A stretch of DNA of 64,000 nt from Agelas oroides (GCA_949130485.1 OX422189.1:1621720-1685719), one strand, 5' to 3'. Numbered from the stretch's first letter, positions 21,557 to 31,523 are shown. The notes: a model not told the origin generated them from the letters alone. Program-made: numbers and translations.

Positions 21557-24500
21557 ATGGCGATACAGTTCGGTCATGTGGGCGAATTCGAGGAAGGTCG
21601 CGAGGAATGGACACAGTACGCAGAACGCCTCGGACACTTCCTGACGGCTAACGGAATCACCGACGGGGAAAAGAAACGAGCCGTGTTTCTGTCTGTGATT
21701 GGCCCCAAGGCGTACAAGTTGCTTGGGAGCCTGATCGCGCCGGCCAAACCGGGCGACAAGACGTACGAAGAGTTAGTCGAGGTGATGACGCAGCATCACA
21801 ACCCACCGCCCTCCGAGATTGTACAGAGGTACAAGTTCCACACACGGCAACGACAGCCGGGAGAGACGATTGCAAAGTATGTATCGGAGTTGCGCTCGCT
21901 GGCGCAGACGTGTCGATTCGGAACGACACTCGAAACGATGATTCGAGACCGCCTCGTGTGCGGAGTGAACAACGACCTCATTCAGCGTCGACTATTGTCA
22001 GAAACAGAGCTGGGCTTAAAGAAAGCTCTGGAGTTGGCGCTGGGAATGGAGACCGCAGCAAAGAACGTTCGTGAACTGCAAGGTACGAGACGTGCAGCGG
22101 AACCGCAGCTGCATAAAGACGTGTGCAAAGTTCAGCGTGAGGTCATGAATAATTGTTACAGGTGTGGAAAGCAAAACCACAAGTCCGCCCAGTGCCCATT
22201 CAAGACTGCCAGGTGTCACAACTGTGGCAAAGTAGGCCATATAAGGAAAGTTTGCAGACAACCAAAGAGACCACCCACTTCTCAAGGGAGACAGACACCA
22301 AGACACCCTGTCAGGACAGTGCAGGAGGGAGTTGAGGACCCTAATGAGCTTTCATATGTCTTGCACACCCTCAGAGCTCAGACTGGCCAACCTCTGGAAG
22401 TGGACTTAATGTTAGATGGAAAGCCACTGTGTATGGAGGTTGACACTGGAGCTGCCGTGTCATTGGTGTCGGAGAAGACATACCGGAGTCTGTTTCCAGA
22501 ACGTCACTTGCAGCCTTCAAAAGCCTGTTTGCGTACATACTCAGGAGAGTCAATTGCAGTGATAGGACAAACAGAAGTGGAAGTGTGTTATGAGGAACAG
22601 CGAGTGAAGCTTCCTCTGCTGGTAGTCAAGGGTGAAGGTCCAAGCTTGTTTGGACGAGATTGGCTGACAAAGATCCGTCTCGACTGGAGAGCGATCAACG
22701 CAGTGAAATGCGGAACATTAACCAGTGTGTTGGAGAGCTACAGCTCAGTGTTTGAGTCAGGCCTTGGAACATTGCAGGGATACGAGGCCAAGATTCATGT
22801 TGACCCTGGAGCTCAGCCGAAATATTGCAAAGCACGTTCAGTCCCTTATGCCATGAGGGGTAAAGTCGAGGAGGAGTTAGAGCGCCTCGTGAGCGAAGGC
22901 ATTATCGAGCCTGTTCAGTTTGCTGATTGGGCAGCTCCAATTGTGCCCGTAGTGAAGAGCGACGGGAAGTCCCTCCGAATCTGTGGTGATTTCAAACTCA
23001 CCGTGAACCAGGCCTCAAAACTTGACAGATACCCCATCCCAAAGGTCGAGGATCTCTTTGCGAAGCTCGCAGGAGGAAAAGCTTTCACAAAGCTTGATAT
23101 GTCTCAAGCGTATCAGCAGCTGCTACTTGACAAGGAATCCCGAAAGTATGCAGTCATTAACACGCACCGTGGGTTGTTCCGATACAACCGACTCCCATTC
23201 GGAATCTCTTCGGCCCCGGGGATTTTCCAAAGAGTGATGGAGTCCATCCTCAGCGGTATTCCAGGTGTAGTCGTCTACATTGATGATGTCTTAGTGACTG
23301 GAAAGTCTGAAGCGGAGCACCTGTCCGCGCTGGAGGAAGTCCTCCGCAGGATCATGGAATCTGGACTCAGACTGAGGAAAGACAAGTGTGTGTTTCTGGC
23401 TCCATCTGTTGTGTATCTGGGACATCAGATTGACTCAGAGGGTTTGCACCCTGTTGCAGAAAAAGTCAAAGCAGTGCAGGAAGCACCTGCTCCAAAGAAT
23501 GTCACCGAGTTGAAGTCATATCTCGGGCTGCTGACCTACTATTCAAGATTTCTGCCAAATCTGTCATCAGAACTCGTGCCGCTCTACAAGCTGCTAAAGT
23601 ACAGTGAGCCATGGCATTGGACTTCAAGGCAAAAGAAGGCCTTTGAGAGATCCAAAGAATTACTGCTGTCGTCGCAGTTGTTGGTTCATTTTGATCCAAA
23701 CCTGGAGATTCACCTAGCCTGTGATGCATCATCATACGGTATCGGGGCAGTGTTGTCACACAAAATGCCAGATGGGTCTGAGAAACCCGTGGGATTCGTA
23801 TCCCGTACACTGACAGATGCCGAAAAGAAGTACTCTCAAATTGAGAAAGAGGGGCTAGCGTGTGTGTATGGAGTGACGCGTTTCCACTCATACTTGTTTG
23901 GACACCACTTCAAGCTGCAGACTGATCATAAGCCTTTGCTAACACTCTTCAATGAAAGCAAAGCAGTTTCGCCTCAAGCATCAGGCAGAATCCAACGTTG
24001 GGCATTGACCCTAGCATCGTATGAATACACAATTGTGTGCCGAACAACAACACAACATGCGAATGCAGATGCTATGAGCAGGTTGCCACTCCCGGACATT
24101 CCAGTCCAGACACCTGTTTCAGGAGAACTAGTGCTGATGGTTGAAAGATTGGAAGATGCCCCCATCTCAGCAGCACAGATAGCAACGTGGACACGACGAG
24201 ATCCCTTGCTGTCGAGAGTGCTCCGTTACATCAGGGAAGGATGGCCAGACAGTGCAGACATTGAACTGAAACCGTATTGGATGAGACGTCTGGAACTAAT
24301 TGCCCATGATGGATGCATCGTGTGGGGAGGGAGAGTAGTGGTCCCACCACCGGGCCGAGAAAGTGTGCTGGTTGAACTCCATGGAGGACACCCTGGTACA
24401 TCACGAATGAAGTCGCTTGCTCGAGGTCTGGTGTGGTGGCCAGGAATGGATCAGGAGATCGAGAACATGGTCAAACAGTGTTCAGACTGTCAACAAAGTC

Positions 24501-25495
24501 GACCGTCTCCTCCCACAGCACCACTACATCCATGGTGTTGGCCGACCCGACCCTGGACACGGTTACATGTGGACTTTGCAGGTCCAATGGAGGGGAAGAT
24601 GTTCTTAATAGTGATTGATGCTCACTCAAAGTGGATTGAAGTCTTTCCCATGGCAACAGCTACCGCCTTGACAACCATCCAGCGACTGAGACAGTTGTTT
24701 GCCCAGTTTGGAATTCCAGAATCTATTGTGTCGGATAATGGTCCACAGTTTGCTGCAGCCGAGTTTCAAGAGTTTTGTCGATTGAATGGAATTCGTCACA
24801 TTCGAGTTGCACCGTATCAGCCTTCGTCTAATGGATTGGCTGAAAGAGCTGTACAAGTGTTCAAACAAGGATTTCGCAAGTCATCGATGGGTACTCCGAG
24901 TGATCGAATAGCAAGATTTCTGTTCCAGTACAGAATCACACCACATACGACCACTGGTCTGTCACCTGCTGAAATGTTGTTGGGCAGGAACCTCCGCTCA
25001 AGATTGGACTTACTTAAGCCAAATTTAGAGCAGAAAGTTGCTGAGAAGCAGAGAAGGCAACAGTTCGACCATGACAAACATTCCAGAATGCGTCAGTTCT
25101 CTGATGGTGAAAAAGTGTTTGTTAAAAACCAGGGCAGAGGAGAAACGTGGTTGCCTGGTCATATCATAGAGAGTTCAGGACCAGTGTCATTCAAAGTTCA
25201 ATTGCAGGATGGCAGAACAATTAGCCGCCATCAGGATCACTTGAGAAAACGATTCACAGAGGATCCAGAACAGTCTGATATTCCTCTTTGTGAGGATGAT
25301 ATGGACATTGCAATTGGTGCTAGTGGAACGACTACCACTACCAGTGCTACATCCTCAGAACAGGACAGAACGCCAGTTGGGCAGGGGACACTGCCAACTG
25401 TTGAACAGGACAGTGAAACTGTTACACCACTACCTGAGTCTGCTATGACTCGTCGTTACCCCTCTCGAACGAGAAAGCCACCAGAGAGATATTGA
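21557..25495 (+). CDS. Gag-Pol polyprotein of Ty3/gypsy element
   Basis: One frame of 1312 aa from the ATG at 21557; the frame is open from the LTR end at 21515. Order of domains: capsid-like gag; two CCHC zinc knuckles at about 200-213 and 220-233; aspartic protease with DTGA at 296; reverse transcriptase with YIDD at 574-577; RNase H (LACDASSYGIGAVLSH); integrase with an HHCC finger; catalytic Asp 1006, Asp 1060 and Glu 1096 (35 residues between the last two). The domain order RT-RNaseH-IN is that of Ty3/gypsy. No stops or frameshifts are seen, so it may be active. Fusion of gag and pol in one frame means there is no programmed frameshift. The C-terminal tail is Thr/Ser-rich. Confidence 0.95.
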   Translation: MAIQFGHVGEFEEGREEWTQYAERLGHFLTANGITDGEKKRAVFLSVIGPKAYKLLGSLIAPAKPGDKTYEELVEVMTQHHNPPPSEIVQRYKFHTRQRQPGETIAKYVSELRSLAQTCRFGTTLETMIRDRLVCGVNNDLIQRRLLSETELGLKKALELALGMETAAKNVRELQGTRRAAEPQLHKDVCKVQREVMNNCYRCGKQNHKSAQCPFKTARCHNCGKVGHIRKVCRQPKRPPTSQGRQTPRHPVRTVQEGVEDPNELSYVLHTLRAQTGQPLEVDLMLDGKPLCMEVDTGAAVSLVSEKTYRSLFPERHLQPSKACLRTYSGESIAVIGQTEVEVCYEEQRVKLPLLVVKGEGPSLFGRDWLTKIRLDWRAINAVKCGTLTSVLESYSSVFESGLGTLQGYEAKIHVDPGAQPKYCKARSVPYAMRGKVEEELERLVSEGIIEPVQFADWAAPIVPVVKSDGKSLRICGDFKLTVNQASKLDRYPIPKVEDLFAKLAGGKAFTKLDMSQAYQQLLLDKESRKYAVINTHRGLFRYNRLPFGISSAPGIFQRVMESILSGIPGVVVYIDDVLVTGKSEAEHLSALEEVLRRIMESGLRLRKDKCVFLAPSVVYLGHQIDSEGLHPVAEKVKAVQEAPAPKNVTELKSYLGLLTYYSRFLPNLSSELVPLYKLLKYSEPWHWTSRQKKAFERSKELLLSSQLLVHFDPNLEIHLACDASSYGIGAVLSHKMPDGSEKPVGFVSRTLTDAEKKYSQIEKEGLACVYGVTRFHSYLFGHHFKLQTDHKPLLTLFNESKAVSPQASGRIQRWALTLASYEYTIVCRTTTQHANADAMSRLPLPDIPVQTPVSGELVLMVERLEDAPISAAQIATWTRRDPLLSRVLRYIREGWPDSADIELKPYWMRRLELIAHDGCIVWGGRVVVPPPGRESVLVELHGGHPGTSRMKSLARGLVWWPGMDQEIENMVKQCSDCQQSRPSPPTAPLHPWCWPTRPWTRLHVDFAGPMEGKMFLIVIDAHSKWIEVFPMATATALTTIQRLRQLFAQFGIPESIVSDNGPQFAAAEFQEFCRLNGIRHIRVAPYQPSSNGLAERAVQVFKQGFRKSSMGTPSDRIARFLFQYRITPHTTTGLSPAEMLLGRNLRSRLDLLKPNLEQKVAEKQRRQQFDHDKHSRMRQFSDGEKVFVKNQGRGETWLPGHIIESSGPVSFKVQLQDGRTISRHQDHLRKRFTEDPEQSDIPLCEDDMDIAIGASGTTTTTSATSSEQDRTPVGQGTLPTVEQDSETVTPLPESAMTRRYPSRTRKPPERY

Positions 25496-25544
25496 ACTCT
25501 CATGTGCTGTTTCTTTTTGTTTTTGTTTTTTAGGGGGAGAGGAA

Positions 25545-25749
25545 TGTAGTGATGTCACTGTTCTATTGTTACTGTTCTATACTTAGTTATGTATGCACGT
25601 GATTCATGAGTATTTAAGTCTGGGTTTGTACAGTTTTATCAGTTCTCTCGAGTCTCTGTAGTTCTCTCTTGTTCTCTCTAAAGTCTCTCTTGTACCCAGT
25701 TATTACAGTGATTGCAACTGAACCCACATTTTAGTAGTAGGTTACTACA
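25545..25749 (+). repeat. 3' LTR
   Basis: 205 bp, identical by eye to 21310-21514, preceded by the purine tract at about 25532-25544. Confidence 0.95.
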
Positions 25750-25754
25750 GATGT

Positions 25755-26808
25755 GTCTTGTGGTTTTGTTGAAGTTACTTGTAATTACTGCCAGAATGAA
25801 GACATCCTACGAAAGAGTTTGTCTCTTCATAAGAGCATATGCCCTGCACGCCCATACAGATGTGAATACTGTGGCTTCAAAGACAAATGGGAGTTCATAA
25901 TGAGTGTGCATCATAGTGAATGTAGAAAGTACCCAGTGGAATGCCCCAACAAGTGTGGTGTAGGAAAAATTCAGCGCCAAGAGCTTGATAAGCATCTTCA
26001 GGAAGAGTGTGCTCTTGAAGAAATTGGTTGTGAGTTTGAGTATGCTGGATGTCCAGTTCGTTGGCCTCGAACATACATGGGTTTACATCTGAGTGAAAAT
26101 ATGTCATCCCATCTAGATATGGTTGTTTTGCACTTCCAAAAGAAGTTGACAGAAAAAGATACAGTAGTAAAGACACAAACTGGACAACTTTCAGCATTAT
26201 CATCATTCAAAGCTAGAGTTTGGTCACAAGAGAGGGAAATGTCTAGACTAAGAGCAGAGGTTCAGTCACAGAATGAGCTAATAGAGGAGCTAGAATCAAA
26301 CAATGATTCCCTTTCAAGAGAACTTGATAAGATGAAGCTTGAAGCTATAGCTAATGATACACAAAGTGCCTTCTGTGTGCATGCTGTTTTTCAGCTCCTT
26401 GAAGATATTGCATTGAGAAACCGTGATATTTGCGTGTCCGACCCAATAAGAGACAAAGCAACTGGCATGTTAGGTGTAGTTGGAGGTGCTGCCCTTGGTG
26501 GTAATGCTGCACGTGAAATGGGACCAGTTGGTGTTGTGGTTGGTGCAGTACTTGGTGGCTCGATTGGGGCTATAATGGGCTTTGGTTCTACTGAATCTGA
26601 ATGTGCTGTAAATGTGCTATCAAGAATGGGTGAGCATCAGAAGCAACTTGTGGCAGGTGTAGCAGTCAAAGTTGCACGTGAATGCAATCTTGATGTAGCC
26701 GAACAGATTTTAGCAAATGCTATTCTTTACAACCCAGCTGAAGCTCGATCATTCTTTGTGGCTGTGCTGAAAAGGCTGAACTTAGCAGTGCATTACAAAA
26801 GACAGTAG
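25755..26808 (+). CDS. RING-TRAF family copy C, 3' half
   Basis: Continues the interrupted gene from VSCGFVEVTCNYC. TRAF-type fingers (CPARPYRCEYCGFKDKW, ECPNKCGVGK) are followed by a shorter coiled coil than in copy A, FQLLEDIALRNRDI, and a very clear glycine-zipper hairpin (GVVGGAALGG...GAVLGGSIGAIMG). The helical tail is EHQKQLVAGVAVKVA to AVLKRLNLAVHY. The best C19orf12-like match in the cluster is here, because the glycine-rich segment and tail have the same order and spacing as in that family. The polypeptide has no start codon of its own next to the LTR, although LTR-driven transcription from 25545-25749 could express it. Confidence 0.85.
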
Positions 26809-26819
26809 TAACTGTATCA

Positions 26820-27094
26820 CCATTACCTTCATGCATCACACTGATCAAGTTCGGATGACAGGCACGAAGGGCTTGTTATTGGTGTTTGTGAGCTGTGATT
26901 TGCTTTATACTTAGCTCCCTTAGCCACCTACTTTTTCTGATGTCATTATGCATGGTTATGCATGTATGGCAAGATTCATGTGAATTACACGCTCGTTCCG
27001 TTCCGTTCCGTTCCGGGTTTTACTAATACCCTTTTGTCACATGACTGTTTGAGTAGCAATAGCAGTCTTGAAAAGGGTGAAATAGAGCTTGGAC
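26820..27094. other. 3' flank of copy C
   Basis: No gene. It includes a short CGTTC pentamer run (about 26994-27014). Confidence 0.5.
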
Positions 27095-27550
27095 ATAAGG
27101 TAGATGCTGGTATTATGAGCCAGCTAAGCTGAATTATACTGCTCATTAGTGTAGTTTATTTTTCAGTCGCAGCTAAAGGATTGAAACATTTCTCCAGAGA
27201 ATGTACGGCTTATAAAATAAGTTTCCCTGTAAGCAGAGGTTGTAAAAGAAAGAACCTATGTAAATCACTCTTGCATGTATTATGAGTCAACTGCTGATAT
27301 TATGAGTCACCAGGTGCTTTGTTGATTGAAACATTTTCAGTTGGAGTTCCAACTGTACTCTAGCATTGCACAACCTGTCTTTGTTCTGATGGTCATTTAT
27401 CTTGACTAAAGCACCTTCAGTCCACCATGGTATTATACACTGTTTAAGATTCATAATGTGGCACCCTAAAGGAGTTAAAGTTATATGTGGACCCATAATA
27501 CCCTCTGACTCATAATACCCTCTGACTCATAATACCAGCATCTACCTTAT
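27095..27550. mobile_element. Hairpin-ended MITE (TAAGGTAGATGCTGG)
   Basis: 27095-27121 and 27524-27550 are inverted copies of ATAAGGTAGATGCTGGTATT. GACTCATAATACC is repeated near the right end. No coding sequence. Confidence 0.7.
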
Positions 27551-27557
27551 TTTCCGC

Positions 27558-27667
27558 TAGCCTCGTTCCCAGTCCTCCCTCGTTTTTGTTCTTCGGTTTA
27601 CGTTCAGCCGCTCTTCCGCGTATTATACTGAACGTACAAAAACGGGAGAGGCCTGGGAACGCGGCTA
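27558..27667. mobile_element. TAGCCTCG-type short TIR element
   Basis: Begins TAGCCTCGTTCCCAG and ends CCTGGGAACGCGGCTA, with an internal inverted CAAAAACGGGAG motif. It is a member of the dispersed family described at 36854. No clear target duplication is visible here. Confidence 0.6.
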
Positions 27668-27876
27668 GCTTAAGGAGTTGTAAAAGCACTTAGACACAAT
27701 TCCTCGGAGAGCGTGCAACCATGCAACAGGTAATTCAAGAGTGCAACCTGATTACATCATCCAGCCGCTAATTGCATTCCGGTGGGACACGACCTGTATA
27801 CACAGCTTTCCTTTATTTGCGGAAGTGGGTCGGGCTTGCGAGACCAGGTTTGTACGCTGGCGCTATCCCGCTTGGT

Positions 27877-28176
27877 ATAGTCTAAGTTCACCCGGTTTGA
27901 AACCGTTTCCTGTTACGTCACTTTAATAACTATTTATGTTCAGTCGCGCTGCCGTAGGTTAAATACATTAGACCATACAGCATGGTGGTCGCCAGAAGCA
28001 GCTCATTGGCTAAATGGGTAAAGGTTAGAGTTAGGGCTAGGGTTAGGGTTAGGGCTTGGGCCAGGGAATGCAATAAATCTTTTTTTTTTTCCTTCTGGTC
28101 TTACAAAATGTTATTTGCTTCGGTAGCCTCTTATAAGATGACGTAAACGGTTTCAAACCGGGTGAACTTAGTCTAT
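27877..28176. mobile_element. MITE containing telomere-like repeats
   Basis: The inverted arms share CTAAGTTCACCCGGTTTGAA and AACCGTTT near 27880-27913 and 28143-28175. Its centre (about 28022-28058) holds several GGGTTAG/AGGGTTAGGG units like vertebrate-type and many invertebrate telomere repeats. Confidence 0.65.
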
Positions 28177-28357
28177 CCCTATCTCGCTTGCCCTGCCGGA
28201 GTGATCTGGGGAGCGGCACACTTTTCGTTCACACGTGCGTAATCAATCTGTCAATCAACCAACCTAACTTACGTGTAGCTACAACGTTAGCGTGGCGTCC
28301 TCTCATGTAATCTGGTATCAATGATTGGTTTCAGAATAAGTACAACCGTTACTACAG

Positions 28358-28429
28358 GTAAGACCATAGATAATATACCTCCTCCCACAAGCCACAAGCA
28401 ACTTCGGGGAGGAGGTATATTATCTTAGC
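28358..28429. repeat. Short palindromic repeat
   Basis: AGATAATATACCTCCTCCC on the left and its near complement GGGAGGAGGTATATTATCT on the right enclose a short loop. Confidence 0.7.
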
Positions 28430-28561
28430 CTCGTTCCCAGGCTCTCCCCTCGCCCCGACGAAAAATATAAACGGAGGGAGAGAGCCTGGGACCGATTCGC
28501 ACGTGATATCGCGGCACGACGACTTTGCACTAACCATTAAATAACCTGAAACGTCACTCAT

Positions 28562-29487
28562 ACAGATGTGAATACTGCGGCTTCAGAGACAAATGGGAGT
28601 TCATAACAGGTGCACATCATAGCGAATGTGAAAATTACCCAGAGGAATGCCCCAACAGGTGTGGTGTTGAAGGAATTACACGTCAAGAGCTCGATAAGCA
28701 TATTAGGGAAGAGTGTACCCTTGCAGAAGTTGGCTGCGAGTTTGAGTATGTTGGTTGTCAAGTTTGTGGGCCTCAAGCATATATCTGAGTGAAAATGTGG
28801 CATCCCATCTTGGTATGCATGGTTGCCTCTCACTTCGAAAGGAAGTTGGCAGAAAAATATAAAATAATAGTTGAGCTAAGAAAGTATAACAAAACACAGA
28901 GTAAGCAGACACTAAGAGCGAGGGAAATTTCAGAATTAAGATCAGATGTTCAGTCACAGAGAAAGCAAATAGAGAAACTGGAAGCAAATCTCAAATCTTA
29001 TTCAGGAGCACTTGAGGAGATGGATGTTGCTGTTGGTAAATTCTGGATTATCTTCTATGCACAAATTTTCCAGCTGCTTCAGAACATTGCATCGAGAAAT
29101 GGCGACATTTATGTGTCCAACTCCAAAGACGATGAAACAATTGGCATGTCAGGTTTGGTTGTAGGTGCTTCTCTTGGATTTATTGCTGGACATAACATAA
29201 TGGGACCAGTTGGTAGTGTTTTTGGTGTACTATTATGGGGATGGGTTGGAGCAAAAGTAGCTTTTGCTTATGGTAAGTCTGTTGCAATTGTGCTGTCAAT
29301 GATGGATGAAAGGGAGAAGCAACATGTGGCACGTATAGCAATCCAAGTTGCACATGAACGTCATCTTGACTTTTTGGAAGAGATAATTGTAAAAGCCATT
29401 CTTGACAACCCAGATGAAGCTCGATTCTTCCTTATTACTGTACTAAAAAGGCTGAACTTTGAAGTGGAATTCAAAAATTATCCATGA
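28562..29487 (+). pseudogene. RING-TRAF family copy D, 5'-truncated
   Basis: Sequence similarity begins abruptly inside a TRAF finger (YRCEYCGFRDKWEF at about 28560) with no RING upstream. After PQAYI a stop interrupts the frame (about 28785), and a four-base insertion near 28820 restores the downstream frame. From about 28831 (MVASHFERKLAEK) the coiled coil, FQLLQNIASRNGDIY, a hydrophobic glycine-rich hairpin and the tail (EKQHVARIAIQVA to VLKRLNFEVEF) are intact to 29487. The downstream frame alone would give a 220-aa membrane protein resembling copy E, so it is not certain that it is dead. Confidence 0.75.
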
Positions 29488-29489
29488 AA

Positions 29490-30290
29490 GACAAACATGA
29501 ACATTATTTAGTCTTGTTTTCTATAAGATATGTGTGCACATTTGGTCAAATGAATTTGCCCTTAGCATCTACTTACATAACTGTACTTTATTGTCACAAC
29601 TTTCCACATCACTAACTTTTGTGTACTATTTCCTCATCACAGCCCCCACCCAAAATTTCATAACTTATACCCGTGTAATTTAACCATTGTAAATGATGAC
29701 TGATCATCCTCAGCAGCTAGGAGGGTAGCATAATCATTCTAGCCAGTGAAAGGTGGTGGTGAAAATGGCACTGAATCATAGCTTATTGGTTGACCAGCTT
29801 CCAGTATGCTAATCTAACCCTAATTCTCCACATTTGTATACTCAAAGCAATCAAACACTAATTGAAGGTGGCGAAGGCCTGGGAACGAGGAAAGAGATAA
29901 AGTGAGGTGAAAATTTTTTATTTCCATGAAAAGTTGCAGAGACAATAGTAAGCTACAACTGCATGAACAAAAGAGGACCGGGTGTGCAGCTAGATGGATC
30001 TATAGGTTGGAAGCATGTATAAGCTTCACAAGATATATACAATAAAAAAAAACTATTGGTAGCTAGGAACCTAAAATTAATGTGAAGTTTCACAATAAGA
30101 GGAACAAAACAGGAAGTCACACAATAGAAAGTGTGGAGATAGGTGCATATGAGCAAATAATGCAAGGCAATATGTAAAAGCTGAATCTTGAGAGTATGCA
30201 TGACCTGTACACATATTAGCTAGATGAGATGTCTGGTCTGAATTGAAGCGGCAAGCTAGATGTTGAGTCTCACCACTTGACCCAGGGCCG
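29490..30290. other. Intergenic between copies D and E
   Basis: No supported gene. A GGCCTGGGAACGAGG end of the TAGCCTCG family sits near 29876-29890. Confidence 0.45.
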
Positions 30291-30317
30291 AGCTAGTTTT
30301 GCGGAAATGTTCCAGAA

Positions 30318-30650
30318 TTAATGTCTAATCCCATCCCAGAATGTCTAATCCCAAAATGTCTAATGCCAAAATGTCTCACCAAGTACTAATTAGAACTGTA
30401 CCATGAGGATCTACTTAGAATGTTTAATCAATGTCTCTTGCAATTCTCTTCTGTTTGTTTGGGGTCCACTGTGGGCTACTATGCCCACAGTGGACCCCAA
30501 ACAAACTACTATGTTCCACATACGTGGTCTAAACTGCCCATTCATCCAGGTTTCGTCGAAATAATCAGAGTAACTCTGCACCTTACTATTATCTGGCATT
30601 AGACATTTTGGGATTAGACATTCTGGGATTAGACATTCTGGGAATGACTC
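30318..30650. mobile_element. Hairpin element with perfect 24-nt core stem
   Basis: The outer arms repeat AGAATGTCTAATCCC on the left and GGGATTAGACATTCT on the right, each about two to three times. The centre is a perfect inverted repeat, arms 30453-30476 and 30483-30506, with a six-base loop. It lies about 100 bases upstream of copy E. Confidence 0.75.
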
Positions 30651-30755
30651 AGTTTTGCATGCCAGATCCATTCCGCGATCCGTTCGCAACACGTAACGTC
30701 ATTTTCATGATTGGTGTGTAGGCCGGCCAGTGGACGTCTTGACGATCGATGAACA

Positions 30756-31523
30756 ATGGATAGGCGGGCGAGGTGGAGTAAACACAAGCGGAGCGAAGAA
30801 CCTGCTGTCGACGACCTCTATGCAGCCAACGGTAAACCTACCGAGAGGAGTGGGGCTAAAGAGGAAGTAGTTGATGAGCTAAGAATGTGCAACAAAACAC
30901 AGAGTAGACAGCTTTCAGCACTAAAAGCAAGTGTTCAGTCACAAGAAATGAAAATTTCAGGACTAAGGGAAGAAGTTCAGTCACAGAGAAAACAAATAGA
31001 AGAAATGGAAGCAAAGATGGAAAGTAGTGTACGAGAGAAGGTGGAGGTTGAAGTTGTTGACATGCAAAGCAACTTCTACAAGCAAATTTTCCTACTCCTT
31101 GAGATTATTGCATTGAGAAATGATGACCTTAAGATGCCCAATCCCAATAGAAGTACAACAACAATGTTAGGTGCAGTTGGAGGTGCTACTGTGGGTGCCC
31201 TTACCATTGGTGGTATTTCTGGACATGAAGAAACCGAACCTGCTATTGGTGGTGCACTAGTCGGGGGATCAATTGGGGCACTAGTAAGCTTTGCTTTGGG
31301 TAAGCCTAAAAGTATTGCTAGTGTGCTTTCAAAGATGGATGAAAAAGAAAAACTACACATGGCACGTATAGCAGTCAAACTTGCACGTGAACGTAATCTC
31401 GACTTTGCGGAACAGATTCTTGCAAAAGCCATTCTTGACAATCCAGCCAAATCTCGGTCATTTCTCATAGCTATACTCCAAGTCAAAAAACTGAACTTTG
31501 AAGAGTACAGCTACTTTATGTAA
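30756..31523 (+). CDS. RING-less coiled coil-C19orf12-like protein (copy E)
   Basis: 255 aa, intact. The N-terminus MDRRARWSKHKRSEEP matches the basic tail of the RING-bearing copies, and the conserved AACAATGGAT context supports the start. It then passes straight to the coiled coil (QSRQLSALKASVQSQE, QRKQIEEMEAKME), skipping RING and all TRAF fingers without losing frame. The membrane part is intact (MLGAVGGATVGAL, GGALVGGSIGALVS). The tail is MARIAVKLARERNLDF to AILQVKKLNFEEY. Likely role, inferred: a partner or competitor that can oligomerise through the coiled coil and sit in the same membrane without ligase activity. Confidence 0.8.
   Translation: MDRRARWSKHKRSEEPAVDDLYAANGKPTERSGAKEEVVDELRMCNKTQSRQLSALKASVQSQEMKISGLREEVQSQRKQIEEMEAKMESSVREKVEVEVVDMQSNFYKQIFLLLEIIALRNDDLKMPNPNRSTTTMLGAVGGATVGALTIGGISGHEETEPAIGGALVGGSIGALVSFALGKPKSIASVLSKMDEKEKLHMARIAVKLARERNLDFAEQILAKAILDNPAKSRSFLIAILQVKKLNFEEYSYFM

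Larger units (their letters stand above)
21310..25749 (+). mobile_element. Complete Ty3/gypsy LTR retrotransposon
   Basis: 4440 bases with two 205-bp LTRs (TGTAGTGATG...GGTTACTACA) that look identical, a single long gag-pol frame, a purine tract (GGGGGAGAGGAA) just before the 3' LTR, and a 5-bp target duplication. TTGGCGACGAGAGG follows the 5' LTR at the primer-binding position. It lies in the same orientation as the host gene it interrupts. Identical LTRs imply recent insertion. There is no envelope-like frame. Confidence 0.95.

Noticed and set aside
16235-31523. Classical TRAF proteins with a MATH domain
   Set aside because: No MATH/TRAF-C beta-sandwich is present; the C-terminus is a glycine-rich hydrophobic hairpin and helical tail instead.
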